Positions 52,741-61,414 of a stretch of 64,000 bases of DNA are shown one piece after another. The DNA is from Rhodococcus sp. SGAir0479 (GTDB lineage Bacteria; Actinomycetota; Actinomycetes; Mycobacteriales; Mycobacteriaceae). How positions within the stretch are numbered: the first letter of the stretch is position 1; every line of letters begins with the position of its first letter. The notes under the pieces were generated by a model. The model had not been told where the DNA came from. It worked only from the letters and a program-made list of their open reading frames with translations, and did not search any database. The position numbers and the translations under genes are program-made. The DNA lies in NCBI RefSeq assembly GCF_005484805.1, contig NZ_CP039432.1, positions 1,922,001-1,986,000 on the forward strand, read 5' to 3'.

Positions 52741-54360
52741 GTGCACCCGGATCCCCCTTCGATGCATCGCCGCCGCGACGGCCTGACGCGCCGCGCCTTC
52801 CTCGGTGGCCTCGGCGGTGCCGCCGCGACGACGGCCGCGGCCACCGTGATTGCACCGGCCGCTGCCACCCCGGCTCCAGCGGCGACCGAGGACCGCCGCC
52901 GCGCCGTGGTTGTCGGCAGCGGCTTCGGCGGATCGATCGCGGCCGCGCATCTCGGCCGGGCCGGTGTCGACACGCTCGTGCTCGAGCGCGGCATCTGGTG
53001 GCCGACCGGCCCGAACGCGGAGACGTTTCCGCACATGTTCGCACCCGACCAGCGCTCGGCGTGGCTGCAACCGCATCCGGTGATGACCGGCGCTCCCCCG
53101 GCGGTCTTCGCGCCCTTCACGGGTCTGATGGAACGGATCCCCGGCAACGGCATGGACGTCCTGTGCGGCACCGGCGTCGGTGGCGGCTCGCTGGTCTATC
53201 ACGGAATGACGATGCAACCGAACGAGGAGAACTTCACCCGGTGCGTCTCCCCGTCGATCGACTACGGGCGGATGGACAAGGTCTACTACCCACGCGTCGC
53301 CCGCACACTGCGGATCGCCACCATCCCGGACGACGTGCTCGCCAGCCCGCAGTACCTCTCGTCGCGCCAGTTCCTGGGTGCCGCCGCGCAGCAGTGGCTG
53401 GACACCTTCCGGGTCCCGATGCCCATCGACTGGGACTTCGCGCGGCGGGAGCTACGGGGCGAGATGCGTCCGTCGTACACCAACGGTGACCTCATCTACG
53501 GCGTCAACAACGGCGGCAAGTTCTCGCTCGACGTGACGTATCTGGCCGAGGCGCGCGCGACCGGACGCGTCGAGGTGGCACCGCTGCACCGCGTGAACGA
53601 CATCGAACGCGGTCGGGACGGCACCTGGACGGTGCACTGCGACCGCATCGGGACGGACGGTGCGGTTCTCGAACGCAAGCGCATCGTCACCGACGCCCTG
53701 TTCCTTGCCGCCGGCTCCCCCGGCACCACCCGGTTGCTCGTCAAGGCGCGGGCCAAGAACCTGGTCCCCGACCTTCCGGACGCCGTCGGCACCGGGTGGG
53801 GCAACAACGGCGACCGGATCTTCATGGTGACGCGGCTCGACGGCAGCCCCGGAGCCTGGCAGGGCGGTCCGGCCTGCGTCGGCGTCAAGGACTGGAGCAA
53901 TCCGGCGGGTGCGCTCACCATCGTCACCGGTCCCGTCCCCTTTCCGATGGACGCCCACACGACGTCGGTGATCGGATACGGCGTGGTGCCGGGGCTCGGT
54001 GTGTGGCACTACGACCCGACCCGTGACGACGCGGTCCTGACCTGGAGCCAGGCCTACGACCGGCAACTCACCGACGCGATCCGCGCACGCATCGAACAGA
54101 TCGTCGGCGCGGGCTTCGGGGTGATCGCCGCCGACGTCAACGCCTTCGATACCAACACCTTCCACCCGCTCGGCGGCGCCCCGTTCGGGTCCGCGTGCGA
54201 CGACGCCGGCCGCGTACACGGGCAGCGCGGCCTTTACGTCCTCGACGGCGCGCGCATCCCCGGGTCGACCGGGGCCTGCAACCCGTCCATGACGATCGCC
54301 GCGCTCGCCGAGTTCGGCATGGACGCGGTCGTCGCCGCCGACGTCGGCACCGTCTTCTGA
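52741..54360 (+). CDS. Secreted GMC-type cholesterol oxidase (class I)
   Basis: 539 aa. The N-terminus carries a twin-arginine signal (RRRDGLTRRAFLGGLGGAAA) with cleavage near TPAPAA. FAD site VVVGSGFGGSIAAAHLGRAG; the class I landmarks CGTGVGGGSLVYHGMTMQPN, GTGWGNNGDRIFMVTRLDGS and FHPLGGAPFG (active His475) with GACNPSMTIAALAEFGMDAV (Asn514) match Brevibacterium/Streptomyces ChoA. It oxidises and isomerises cholesterol to cholestenone at the cell surface. GTG at 52741; divergent from hisD; followed after 9 bp by a secreted GH1 gene. Confidence 0.88.
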   Translation: MHPDPPSMHRRRDGLTRRAFLGGLGGAAATTAAATVIAPAAATPAPAATEDRRRAVVVGSGFGGSIAAAHLGRAGVDTLVLERGIWWPTGPNAETFPHMFAPDQRSAWLQPHPVMTGAPPAVFAPFTGLMERIPGNGMDVLCGTGVGGGSLVYHGMTMQPNEENFTRCVSPSIDYGRMDKVYYPRVARTLRIATIPDDVLASPQYLSSRQFLGAAAQQWLDTFRVPMPIDWDFARRELRGEMRPSYTNGDLIYGVNNGGKFSLDVTYLAEARATGRVEVAPLHRVNDIERGRDGTWTVHCDRIGTDGAVLERKRIVTDALFLAAGSPGTTRLLVKARAKNLVPDLPDAVGTGWGNNGDRIFMVTRLDGSPGAWQGGPACVGVKDWSNPAGALTIVTGPVPFPMDAHTTSVIGYGVVPGLGVWHYDPTRDDAVLTWSQAYDRQLTDAIRARIEQIVGAGFGVIAADVNAFDTNTFHPLGGAPFGSACDDAGRVHGQRGLYVLDGARIPGSTGACNPSMTIAALAEFGMDAVVAADVGTVF

Positions 54361-54369
54361 GGGGCAGCT

Positions 54370-55671
54370 GTGAAAACCTTCCTGAGCGAAACCTTCCTGA
54401 GCGCCATCGCACTCGCGTTCGTCGCGACACTCCTCGCCGCACCCCTCGGGCAGGCCGCACCGGCCGGTGACGACTTCCTCTGGGGCGTCGCGACATCCGG
54501 CTTCCAGTCCGAGGGGTCGTCCCCGGACAGCAACTGGGCGCGGTACTCGGCGTCGGGCCGGACCGAGGACCCGATCGGGAACTCCGTCGACTTCCGGCAC
54601 CGCTACACCGAGGACGTCGACAACGCCGCCTGGCTGGGGGTGGACGTGTTCCGGTTCGGCATCGAGTGGGCGCGGGTCCAGCCGAGTCCGGGCACGTGGG
54701 ACGAGACCGAATTCGCCTACTACGACGACGTGGTGCGGCGGATCCGCAGCCACGGCATGACGCCGATGATCACCCTCGACCATTGGGTGTACCCGGGCTG
54801 GGTCGCGGACCGGGGCGGCTGGGCCGATCCGCGAACCGTCGACGACTGGCTGGCCAACGCCGAGAAGGTCGTCGACCGCTACAAGGACGCCGGGGCGATC
54901 TGGATCACCTTCAACGAGCCGACGACGTACGCGCAGCGTGAGCTGACCTTCGGCGGGATCTCACTACCCGACGTCCACATGATGTTCGACGGCATGACCC
55001 GCGCCCACCGAACGATCTACGACCGCATCCACGAGCTCGACCCGGCCGCCCGCGTGGGCAGCAACCTGGCGTTCATCCCGGCCGTGTTCGGAATGCTGGA
55101 CACCCTGTTCGTCGATCGGGTGACCGACAAACTCGACTTCCTCGGCATCGACTACTACTACGGCGCCTCTCTGGACAACGTGTCGGCGATCGCCGCGGCC
55201 ACCGATCGGTTCTACGACGTGGTACCGCAGCCCGACGGGATCTACCACGCGCTCATGGCGTACCACCGCAAGCTGCCGAGAATGCCGCTGTACGTCGTCG
55301 AGAACGGTATGCCCACCGACGGCGGCCGGGATCGGCCGGACGGCTACACCCGGTCGGATCACCTTCGCGACCACGTCTACTGGATCGAGCGCGCCCGCGA
55401 GGACGGCGCCGACGTCATCGGCTACAACTACTGGTCGATCACCGACAACTACGAGTGGGGTTCGTACCGGCCGCGATTCGGCCTGTACACCGTCGACGCC
55501 CGCACCGATCCGACACTCACACGCCGTCCCACCGACGCCGTCGCGACGTACCGCGGCCTCGTCGCCGCCGGTGGAGTGCCGACGGACTACCGGCCGGTGA
55601 AGCCGCCGGCGTTCTGCTCGCTGGTCGACCCCCCGCGTAGCTGCCTCGGCTCCGGTTCCGGCGGCTCCTGA
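54370..55671 (+). CDS. Secreted glycoside hydrolase family 1 enzyme
   Basis: 433 aa. Signal peptide: SAIALAFVATLLAAPLGQAA, cleavage near AAPAGD. GH1 fold: FLWGVATSGFQSEGSSPDSN, acid/base Glu183 in ITFNEPTTY, and nucleophile Glu311 in LYVVENGMPTDGG; the fold closes with GYNYWSITDNYEWGSYRPRF and FGLYTVD. Beta-glucosidase-type. The C-terminal CSLVDPPRSCLGSGSGGS has two Cys. GTG start at 54370 is 9 bp after the cholesterol oxidase stop, so likely one transcript. A steryl-glucoside substrate would link the two; that is inference. Confidence 0.88.
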   Translation: MKTFLSETFLSAIALAFVATLLAAPLGQAAPAGDDFLWGVATSGFQSEGSSPDSNWARYSASGRTEDPIGNSVDFRHRYTEDVDNAAWLGVDVFRFGIEWARVQPSPGTWDETEFAYYDDVVRRIRSHGMTPMITLDHWVYPGWVADRGGWADPRTVDDWLANAEKVVDRYKDAGAIWITFNEPTTYAQRELTFGGISLPDVHMMFDGMTRAHRTIYDRIHELDPAARVGSNLAFIPAVFGMLDTLFVDRVTDKLDFLGIDYYYGASLDNVSAIAAATDRFYDVVPQPDGIYHALMAYHRKLPRMPLYVVENGMPTDGGRDRPDGYTRSDHLRDHVYWIERAREDGADVIGYNYWSITDNYEWGSYRPRFGLYTVDARTDPTLTRRPTDAVATYRGLVAAGGVPTDYRPVKPPAFCSLVDPPRSCLGSGSGGS

Positions 55672-55719
55672 CCGCCCCACCGCTCCCGCGCACCCGGACC
55701 GGGAGTACATTTCCCGCTC

Positions 55720-56337
55720 GTGTCGTGGCAGGTCTGGTTCGCGTTCTTCGGCGCCAGCTGGGTGATCAGCCTGTCACCGGGAGCCGGCGCCATTGCGTCG
55801 ATGTCGACGGGGCTCCGGCACGGCTTTCTGCGCGGGTACTGGAACATCCTCGGGCTGCAGCTGGCGCTCCTGCTGCAGATCGGGATCGTCGCCGCCGGGG
55901 TGGGGGCGCTGCTTGCCGGTTCGGCGACGGCCTTCCTGGTCGTCAAGTGGTTCGGCGTCGCCTACCTCGCGTACCTCGGTGTGCGGCAGTGGCGCTCGAC
56001 TCCGACACCGCCCGAGCCCGCCACGGAGGCCCCCGGCACCACGGCAGCCGCTCTGGTTCTGCGCGCGTTCCTGGTCAACTCGAGCAACCCGAAGGCAATT
56101 GTCTTCATGCTCGCCGTGCTGCCACAGTTTCTCGATCCGGCCGCACCGCTGGTGCCGCAGTACGCGGTCATCGCAGCGACCATGGTCGCGGTCGACACCG
56201 TCGTGATGACCGGTTACACGGGTCTGGCGGCGCGGGTACTGCGTCTCCTGCGCTCACCGCGACAGCTCCAGCTCACCAGCCGCGTATTCGCGACGTTGTT
56301 CTTCGCCGCGGCCGCCGCGCTCGCCACCGCCGTCTGA
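55720..56337 (+). CDS. LysE/RhtB-family amino-acid exporter
   Basis: 205 aa with six hydrophobic segments. WVISLSPGAGAIASMSTGLR is the LysE-type start with the SPGP-like motif, and FLVNSSNPKAIVFMLAVLPQ is the NPK signature. Exports amino acids or small amines. GTG start at 55720. Same strand as the GH1 gene, 48 bp away; functional connection unlikely. Converges with the 85-residue protein gene. Confidence 0.87.
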   Translation: MSWQVWFAFFGASWVISLSPGAGAIASMSTGLRHGFLRGYWNILGLQLALLLQIGIVAAGVGALLAGSATAFLVVKWFGVAYLAYLGVRQWRSTPTPPEPATEAPGTTAAALVLRAFLVNSSNPKAIVFMLAVLPQFLDPAAPLVPQYAVIAATMVAVDTVVMTGYTGLAARVLRLLRSPRQLQLTSRVFATLFFAAAAALATAV

Positions 56338-56339
56338 AG

Positions 56340-56597
56340 TCACTCGCGGGACGTGACGCCGATCCCCTTGCGGCGCAGGGCCAGCCGGGCCGCCTCGAGC
56401 GAGTTGTGCGTGAGCGCGAATGCCGCACCGTGCAGGACCGCCGCCGCCAGCATCGCGCGTCCGGGCTCGGTGGCGGGACCACGCACGCCGCCGGTGTCGA
56501 TGCGTCCCAACGTCCGCCGCGCGAGGAGGGCCGAGCCCACTCCGCCCGCAACGCTCACCGCGAACAGGGCCAGTCGCCGGCCCGGCGTCGTCTGCAC
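56340..56597 (-). CDS. Small hypothetical protein with two helices
   Basis: 85 aa. Helix RLALFAVSVAGGVGSALLAR near the N-terminus and an amphipathic AMLAAAVLHGAAFALTHNSL; polar, Arg-rich ends. GTG at 56597 has AGGAG upstream. Forty bp downstream of the iron-permease-like gene on the same strand, so in the same sigma-F-type transcript. Unknown function. Confidence 0.6.
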   Translation of the reverse strand: MQTTPGRRLALFAVSVAGGVGSALLARRTLGRIDTGGVRGPATEPGRAMLAAAVLHGAAFALTHNSLEAARLALRRKGIGVTSRE

Positions 56598-56637
56598 TGT
56601 CGACTCCTTTCGTGGGGTCGAGATCGTCTCGATCGGT

Positions 56638-57036
56638 CTACGCGCCTTCGCGCTGCTCGATGCCGACGGCCGCCCGGAGCTCCTTCAGATCCACCTGGAG
56701 ACCGGGGTGATCGCCGCTGAGTTCCTCCATCAGGTCGGCCAACCCGTCGGCGATGGCATTGAGCTTCTGTTGCACCGCGTCGTCGGAACGCTTCTGCGTG
56801 TTCTGCAGCAGCGCCACCAGCAGGAACGTCACGATCGTGGTGATGGTGTTGATGATCAACTGCCACGTGTCGATGTTCTGCAGCACCAGAAACGACGGCG
56901 CCCAGATCACGACGATGAGCACGCACGCCACGAAGAACGCCGCACGAGACGTGAAATCATTTGTGGCCGTAGCGAACTTGTCGAAAACCGACAACTTGCC
57001 GTCGACGTTCGAGGGCATGGTGACAGGTTTCTGCAT
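56638..57036 (-). CDS. Low-affinity iron permease-like membrane protein
   Basis: 132 aa. Motifs VFDKFATATNDFTSRAAFFV and IDTWQLIINTITTIVTFLLV plus ALLQNTQKRSDDAVQQKLNA match the low-affinity iron permease family (Fet4-related, PF04120), small members of which have two helices. Whether it transports iron is unproven in bacteria. ATG at 57036 has GGGAGG upstream. A perfect-spacing GTTT-N16-GGGTAG promoter lies 28-53 bp upstream. Confidence 0.8.
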   Translation of the reverse strand: MQKPVTMPSNVDGKLSVFDKFATATNDFTSRAAFFVACVLIVVIWAPSFLVLQNIDTWQLIINTITTIVTFLLVALLQNTQKRSDDAVQQKLNAIADGLADLMEELSGDHPGLQVDLKELRAAVGIEQREGA

Positions 57037-57063
57037 GGTACCTCCCGAGGATCTGTCGGATCA

Positions 57064-57089
57064 CTACCCCGGAAGCGCCACGACGAAAC
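57064..57089 (-). promoter_or_regulatory. Sigma-F-type promoter before iron-permease-like gene
   Basis: Minus strand GTTT (57089-57086), 16 bp, GGGTAG (57069-57064). Perfect -35 and spacing, -10 with one mismatch. Confidence 0.7.
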
Positions 57090-57101
57090 CGGACAGGTCG
57101 G

Positions 57102-58166
57102 TCACGACCGCAACGAGCTGCGTCCTCGCGACCAACAGTCCGTGATGTGCTCACCCAGCAGATCGTCCAGCGCCAGGCAGGCGGCGGCCCCCAGCAGAAC
57201 GTCGTCGACCAGTTCGGGACGGTCGGCGACGAGACCGCCTGCAAGGTCACGGACCGCGATCTGCTCGTGCACCGAGTCCGCCTCCACGTGTTCGTCGAAG
57301 AACAGCGTGGCGGCCGTGCCGTACCCGAGCCGGCGCAGACCGGCCGAATACTTCTTACTGGGCAGGGCCGACGTCGTCTCGATCGCGCACACGTGGCCCA
57401 TGAGCGCGCCCACGTTGCGGCGATGCAACCCGAAGTACGACAGGGCGTTCAACGTGGCCAGCGTGACCGCAGGCACGGCGTCGAGATACCGCGCGTAGGT
57501 GTCGGACAGCCCTAGTTCGCGCATGGTGCTCGCGAACAACCGCGAGTGCATGCGATCGAGCCGGCCTTGGCCGTACTCGTCGATCTGGATCTCGAGGAGC
57601 GCGGCCTTGGGAGCGCCCGCCATGCGCGGGATACCGAACGTGTACAGGTCCGCTTCCCGCAACTGATTGAGCGAGCGGTGGATGAAGAGTTCACGGAACT
57701 GCTCGTCGTCCGCATCCGACGCCATGAAATCAGAGAGGCCCGGCGCACGTGTCGGAGCGGTCATGTCCCACAGCGCGCGGACCACGTCGTCACCGAACTC
57801 GGCGCGCGCCCGCGTGACCCGGTCGGCGGCGAGAGCACGAATCGCGGCCTCGAGGGGTCCCTCCAGCGCGGCGCGGGCCTCGAGGAGTCGCGGATCCCAC
57901 TCCCACCGGTCGTCGACGCCCTCGATGCCCTGCAGATGCAGTTCGTAGAGCAGGGTCAGTGTCAGCTGGACGTCGTCGTCGTGGAGCATGCGGACGGGCT
58001 CGGGCGCATAGCTCCGGCCCAGGGACGCTGCGGCAGAACGGAAACTGTCCGGGTTGCCCACCCCCTGGAGGACGTCGACCAGGATCGCGCTGGCCTCCCC
58101 GCGCGGCGCCGGAATCGCCATCCGGCCGGTCGTCTCGGCGGTCGTGTCTTCTCGGACCGGGACCAT
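57102..58166 (-). CDS. Haem-oxygenase-fold iron-containing redox enzyme (PF14518-like)
   Basis: 354 aa, all-helical. LLYELHLQGIEGVDDRWEWD, EIQIDEYGQGRLDRMHSRLF and LGYGTAATLFFDEHVEADSV with HEQIAVRDLAGGLVADRPEL carry the spaced Glu/His pairs expected of the HDO-type di-iron fold. Reactions of the family range from chain shortening to oxidative cleavage; this substrate is unknown. ATG at 58166 has GGAAGGA upstream, and overlaps the CDGSH gene stop by one base. The coupling suggests electron transfer from that protein. Confidence 0.82.
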   Translation of the reverse strand: MVPVREDTTAETTGRMAIPAPRGEASAILVDVLQGVGNPDSFRSAAASLGRSYAPEPVRMLHDDDVQLTLTLLYELHLQGIEGVDDRWEWDPRLLEARAALEGPLEAAIRALAADRVTRARAEFGDDVVRALWDMTAPTRAPGLSDFMASDADDEQFRELFIHRSLNQLREADLYTFGIPRMAGAPKAALLEIQIDEYGQGRLDRMHSRLFASTMRELGLSDTYARYLDAVPAVTLATLNALSYFGLHRRNVGALMGHVCAIETTSALPSKKYSAGLRRLGYGTAATLFFDEHVEADSVHEQIAVRDLAGGLVADRPELVDDVLLGAAACLALDDLLGEHITDCWSRGRSSLRS

Positions 58167-58414
58167 CACGATCTTCCTTCCTCGGCTCCCTGCCGCGCGG
58201 ACCGGTCGGCGGGGAGAGGCTTCCGCTTCTTCTTGTGCGTGGAGTCGCAGAAGGGCGGGCGTTTGGTACCCCCGCATCTGCACAGGGCGATGACGTTGCG
58301 CTGGTTGTCGATCGGCTCCCCACCGGTGCCCACCAACTCGACGGCGCCGCGTACGAGGAGCGGGCCGTCGGGGCACACGGTGATCATGACCCCGTCCGAC
58401 GCTGCAGTACTCAT
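58166..58414 (-). CDS. CDGSH-type iron-sulfur protein
   Basis: About 82 aa. The [2Fe-2S] CDGSH signature is complete: CRCGGTKRPPFCDSTHK (C-x-C-x2-T-x3-P-x-C-D-x2-H). The N-terminus ITVCPDGPLLVRGAVEL is typical of bacterial single-domain members. Start ATG at 58414 is chosen from family length; 58444 or 58468 remain possible. It passes electrons or clusters. Translationally coupled to the haem-oxygenase-fold enzyme (one-base overlap). Confidence 0.87.
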   Translation of the reverse strand: MSTAASDGVMITVCPDGPLLVRGAVELVGTGGEPIDNQRNVIALCRCGGTKRPPFCDSTHKKKRKPLPADRSARQGAEEGRS

Positions 58415-58489
58415 CTGATCACTCACATTCCGTATCCGGACCATCAAGTGTTCCCGAAAGACTGCCACCCTGCACGGCTCGACCGGACG

Positions 58490-59176
58490 TCAGAGCGCGC
58501 CGCCTCGCTCCGGGTCGCGGGCACCGACGGCTTCACGCCCCTTCCGGCTGCCGGCATATGCGGTGCGGCGCAGCTTCGCCAGCCACGTCGGCCACATCTC
58601 GAGCCCGGGTGGGCAGTTGAGGACCGGGTCGAACGAGGGCTGCACGCTGTCGTCGCTCGGTAGCCGGTGCTCGAGGTGGATCCGTCCGGCGGGCACCGGG
58701 GCACCGCGGGCGGCCAGGTGCACCGCGAACGACAGCGGCGCCGCCAGGTCGTCGATCGCGGCGGAGCCCGTGGGCTGCGCGCCCTGGGGCGTCGCCGTGA
58801 GCCACCGCGGCGATCGGTCGTCCGCCGTCCGGTAGGGCACCAGTGTGCTGTACCGCGCGCTCGCCCACGTCCTTGCCGGCACGAGCGCGACCCGTGCCGG
58901 CAGGTACGCGGTGGCGAACAGCAGATCCCACGGACCGGCCGGGAGCCGGACACGCACCGCGAGCCCCAGGATGTCGGGCAGCTGCCGGGGTGTTCCGATC
59001 CCACGCGACAGGCGGGCGCGGACGGGGAGCGGCTCCCCACCCGGGACCGGACCGAAGTCCCGGTCGAAGTGTGCCGTGCCGTCGAACAACGCTCCATGCG
59101 GGTGGAAGATCCGCGCGTGCCGGATCGCCGAACCCACCTCGAAGGGCGCCGAGACCGCTCTGGTCATCAGATCCAT
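58490..59176 (-). CDS. Catalase-fold-like protein, annotated elsewhere as phosphodiesterase (uncertain)
   Basis: 228 aa. AIRHARIFHPHGALFDGTAH and RLSRGIGTPRQLPDILGLAV then RYSTLVPYRTADDRSP, FDPVLNCPPGLEMWPTWLAK and YAGSRKGR recall an actinobacterial family distantly related to catalase (RIFHPHG, RxSrGxG); no haem-binding Tyr region is evident. Some databases call it phosphodiesterase without proof. ATG 59176 (or GTG 59182) follows a GTTC-N15-GGGTAA promoter by only about 10 bp. Likely first gene of the operon with the CDGSH and haem-oxygenase-fold genes. Confidence 0.6.
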   Translation of the reverse strand: MDLMTRAVSAPFEVGSAIRHARIFHPHGALFDGTAHFDRDFGPVPGGEPLPVRARLSRGIGTPRQLPDILGLAVRVRLPAGPWDLLFATAYLPARVALVPARTWASARYSTLVPYRTADDRSPRWLTATPQGAQPTGSAAIDDLAAPLSFAVHLAARGAPVPAGRIHLEHRLPSDDSVQPSFDPVLNCPPGLEMWPTWLAKLRRTAYAGSRKGREAVGARDPERGGAL

Positions 59177-59186
59177 ACGCACCCGG

Positions 59187-59211
59187 TTACCCAGCCGGGC
59201 GGGAGTCGAAC
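59187..59211 (-). promoter_or_regulatory. Sigma-F-type promoter before catalase-fold-like operon
   Basis: Minus strand GTTC (59211-59208), 15 bp, GGGTAA (59192-59187). One mismatch in each box; the mRNA would be almost leaderless. Confidence 0.55.
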
Positions 59212-59249
59212 CGTACGGACGTGGCCCTTCGAGGTGGCTGCCGCATCGG

Positions 59250-61373
59250 CTACCGCTGCCAGACGCGGTGCGAGCGCAGAAGCTCGACGACGCCCCCGGA
59301 CACCTCGCCCAGGTCGTCGGACACCTGCACACCGGGCTTCTCGCGGGCACCCGTCGGCAGACTCTCCGCTCCGGCGGCGTCGGCGCCGATCGCCTTACCG
59401 TGGCGGTACGCCTCGTCGACGAGACGGGCCACCCGCGGGTCCACTTCCGCGGTCAGGACGACGACGGCGTCGAACTCGATGGACCGGGCCGTGTCGTAGG
59501 TCCGGGACGCGGTGACCGTGCGGTCGCCGAAGGTGAGCTGGCCCCCGTGCGGGGCGGTGACCAGCGGCAGGATGCCGCTGCCGGAGAGGGTGTCCAGCGC
59601 CGCGTCCAGGGCCTGCGCGTCCGTCCCCTCGTCGACGACGACCGCCACGATGCGGCCGTCGACCGGCCATTCCTGCCCCAGCTGGGACAGCGCCGCACTG
59701 GGGCCGGTCTCCGGCAGGTCCGACGACGCGTCCGCGCCGCCCTCGGGCACCGGCAGGCCCAGCGACTGGGCGACCCGGGCGCACAGGGTGCCGTCGACGC
59801 GTGCGAGGACCTCGAGCGCGCGCTCCTTGATGGCCTGTTCGTAGCATTTGCCGAGTTCGAACGAGTAGGCCTCGGCGAGATGCAGCTGCTCCACCTCCGA
59901 CAGGCTCGCGTAGAACATCCGCGGCTGACTGAAGTGGTCGTCGAACGAGCTCGGCTTCGTCCGCTGCTTGGTGGTCGCCTCGATCGGCGTGGGGACATCG
60001 ATGAAGGCGGCTCCGGCCCCTGCCGTGAAGGGGCAGCCGCCGTCGAGGCTGTTCGGCTTGTAGGGCGCGACGCCGTCGTGGACCGCCGTCTGGTGCATGC
60101 CGTCACGGAACATGTCGTTCACCGGCGCGTGCGGACGGTTGATGGGCAGCTGCGCGAAGTTCGGTCCGCCGAGTCGGCTGATCTGGGTGTCGAGGTAGGA
60201 GAACAGTCGGCCCTGCAGCAGCGGATCGTCGGTGACGTCGATACCCGGCACGAGGTGGCCCGGGTGGAAGGCGACCTGTTCGGTTTCGGCGAAGAAGTTG
60301 GTGGTGTTGGCGGTCAGCGTCATGACGCCGATCGGCTGCACCGGGGCCAGCTCCTCCGGCACCAGCTTCGTGGGATCGAGCAGGTCGATGCCCTCGAACT
60401 CCTGCTCGGGGGTGTCCGGGAACACCTGGACGCCGAGGGTCCACTCCGGGTACGCGCCGCTCTCGATCGCGTCGGCGAGGTCACGGCGATGGAAGTCGGG
60501 GTCCACGCCGGCCGCGATCTGGGCCTCTTCCCACACCAGGGAGTGCACACCCAGGCGGGGCTTCCAGTGGAACTTCACCAGACTGGTCTCGCCGTCGGCG
60601 TTCACCAGACGGAAGGTGTGGACGCCGAAGCCCTCCATCATCCGGTACGAGCGCGGGATACCGCGGTCGGACATGTTCCACATCGTGTGGGCCGTCGCCT
60701 CGGTGTGCAGGGTGACGAAGTCCCAGAAGGTGTCGTGCGCGCTCTGCGCCTGCGGGATCTCCCGGTCCGGGTGCGGCTTGCCGGCGTGGATGATGTCGGG
60801 GAACTTGATCGCGTCCTGGATGAAGAACACCGGGATGTTGTTGCCGACCAGGTCGAAGGTGCCGTCGCTGGTGTAGAACTTGGTCGCGAACCCGCGGGTG
60901 TCGCGGACCGTGTCGGCCGACCCGCGTGAACCCAGGACCGTGGAGAAGCGCACGAAGACAGGCGTTTCCACGTCCTTCTGGAGGAAGGCCGCCGACGTGA
61001 GCTTCTCGGCCGCGCCGGTCGCCCGGAACACGCCGTGCGCGGCCGCACCGCGCGCGTGCACCACTCGCTCGGGAATGCGCTCGTGATCGAAGTGGGTGAT
61101 CTTCTCGCGGAAGTGATGGTCCTGCATCAGGATCGGACCACGCGGGCCCGCCTTGAGGGAATGATCCGTGTCGGCGAGGGGGGCACCCTGCGCGGTGGTG
61201 AGAGTTTCGCCCTGTTGACGGCGATCGCCGTCGGCCGCTCCCGTCGGCGAGACCTGAGCGGGCGCCGACTGGTCGGGCTTGGTGAGCCGGGGAACCGGAC
61301 CACTCGTCGGCTCGGACTTCTCGGGGGTGAGGGCGCTGGGCGCACCCGGAACGTCGAACTCGTTCGTGGACAA
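59250..61373 (-). CDS. katE: Large-subunit haem catalase (KatE/HPII clade 2)
   Basis: 707 aa. Core: RVVHARGAAAHGVF (distal His), DLVGNNIPVFFIQDAIKFPD (Asn), RLFSYLDTQISRLGG (haem-ligating Tyr). The extra C-terminal class I amidotransferase-like domain (GRIVAVVVDEGTDAQALDAA; ITAPHG-type LVTAPHGGQLTF) is typical of the large clade. Breaks down hydrogen peroxide. A TTG at 61373 with AAAGGA upstream is the best start; N-terminal 60 residues are polar. It lies 41 bp downstream of the glycosyltransferase trio on the same strand. Confidence 0.95.
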   Translation of the reverse strand: MSTNEFDVPGAPSALTPEKSEPTSGPVPRLTKPDQSAPAQVSPTGAADGDRRQQGETLTTAQGAPLADTDHSLKAGPRGPILMQDHHFREKITHFDHERIPERVVHARGAAAHGVFRATGAAEKLTSAAFLQKDVETPVFVRFSTVLGSRGSADTVRDTRGFATKFYTSDGTFDLVGNNIPVFFIQDAIKFPDIIHAGKPHPDREIPQAQSAHDTFWDFVTLHTEATAHTMWNMSDRGIPRSYRMMEGFGVHTFRLVNADGETSLVKFHWKPRLGVHSLVWEEAQIAAGVDPDFHRRDLADAIESGAYPEWTLGVQVFPDTPEQEFEGIDLLDPTKLVPEELAPVQPIGVMTLTANTTNFFAETEQVAFHPGHLVPGIDVTDDPLLQGRLFSYLDTQISRLGGPNFAQLPINRPHAPVNDMFRDGMHQTAVHDGVAPYKPNSLDGGCPFTAGAGAAFIDVPTPIEATTKQRTKPSSFDDHFSQPRMFYASLSEVEQLHLAEAYSFELGKCYEQAIKERALEVLARVDGTLCARVAQSLGLPVPEGGADASSDLPETGPSAALSQLGQEWPVDGRIVAVVVDEGTDAQALDAALDTLSGSGILPLVTAPHGGQLTFGDRTVTASRTYDTARSIEFDAVVVLTAEVDPRVARLVDEAYRHGKAIGADAAGAESLPTGAREKPGVQVSDDLGEVSGGVVELLRSHRVWQR

Positions 61374-61414
61374 GGAGACAGTCCTTTCTTCGTCGGGCAG
61401 GGTCGGGGTCGGAG

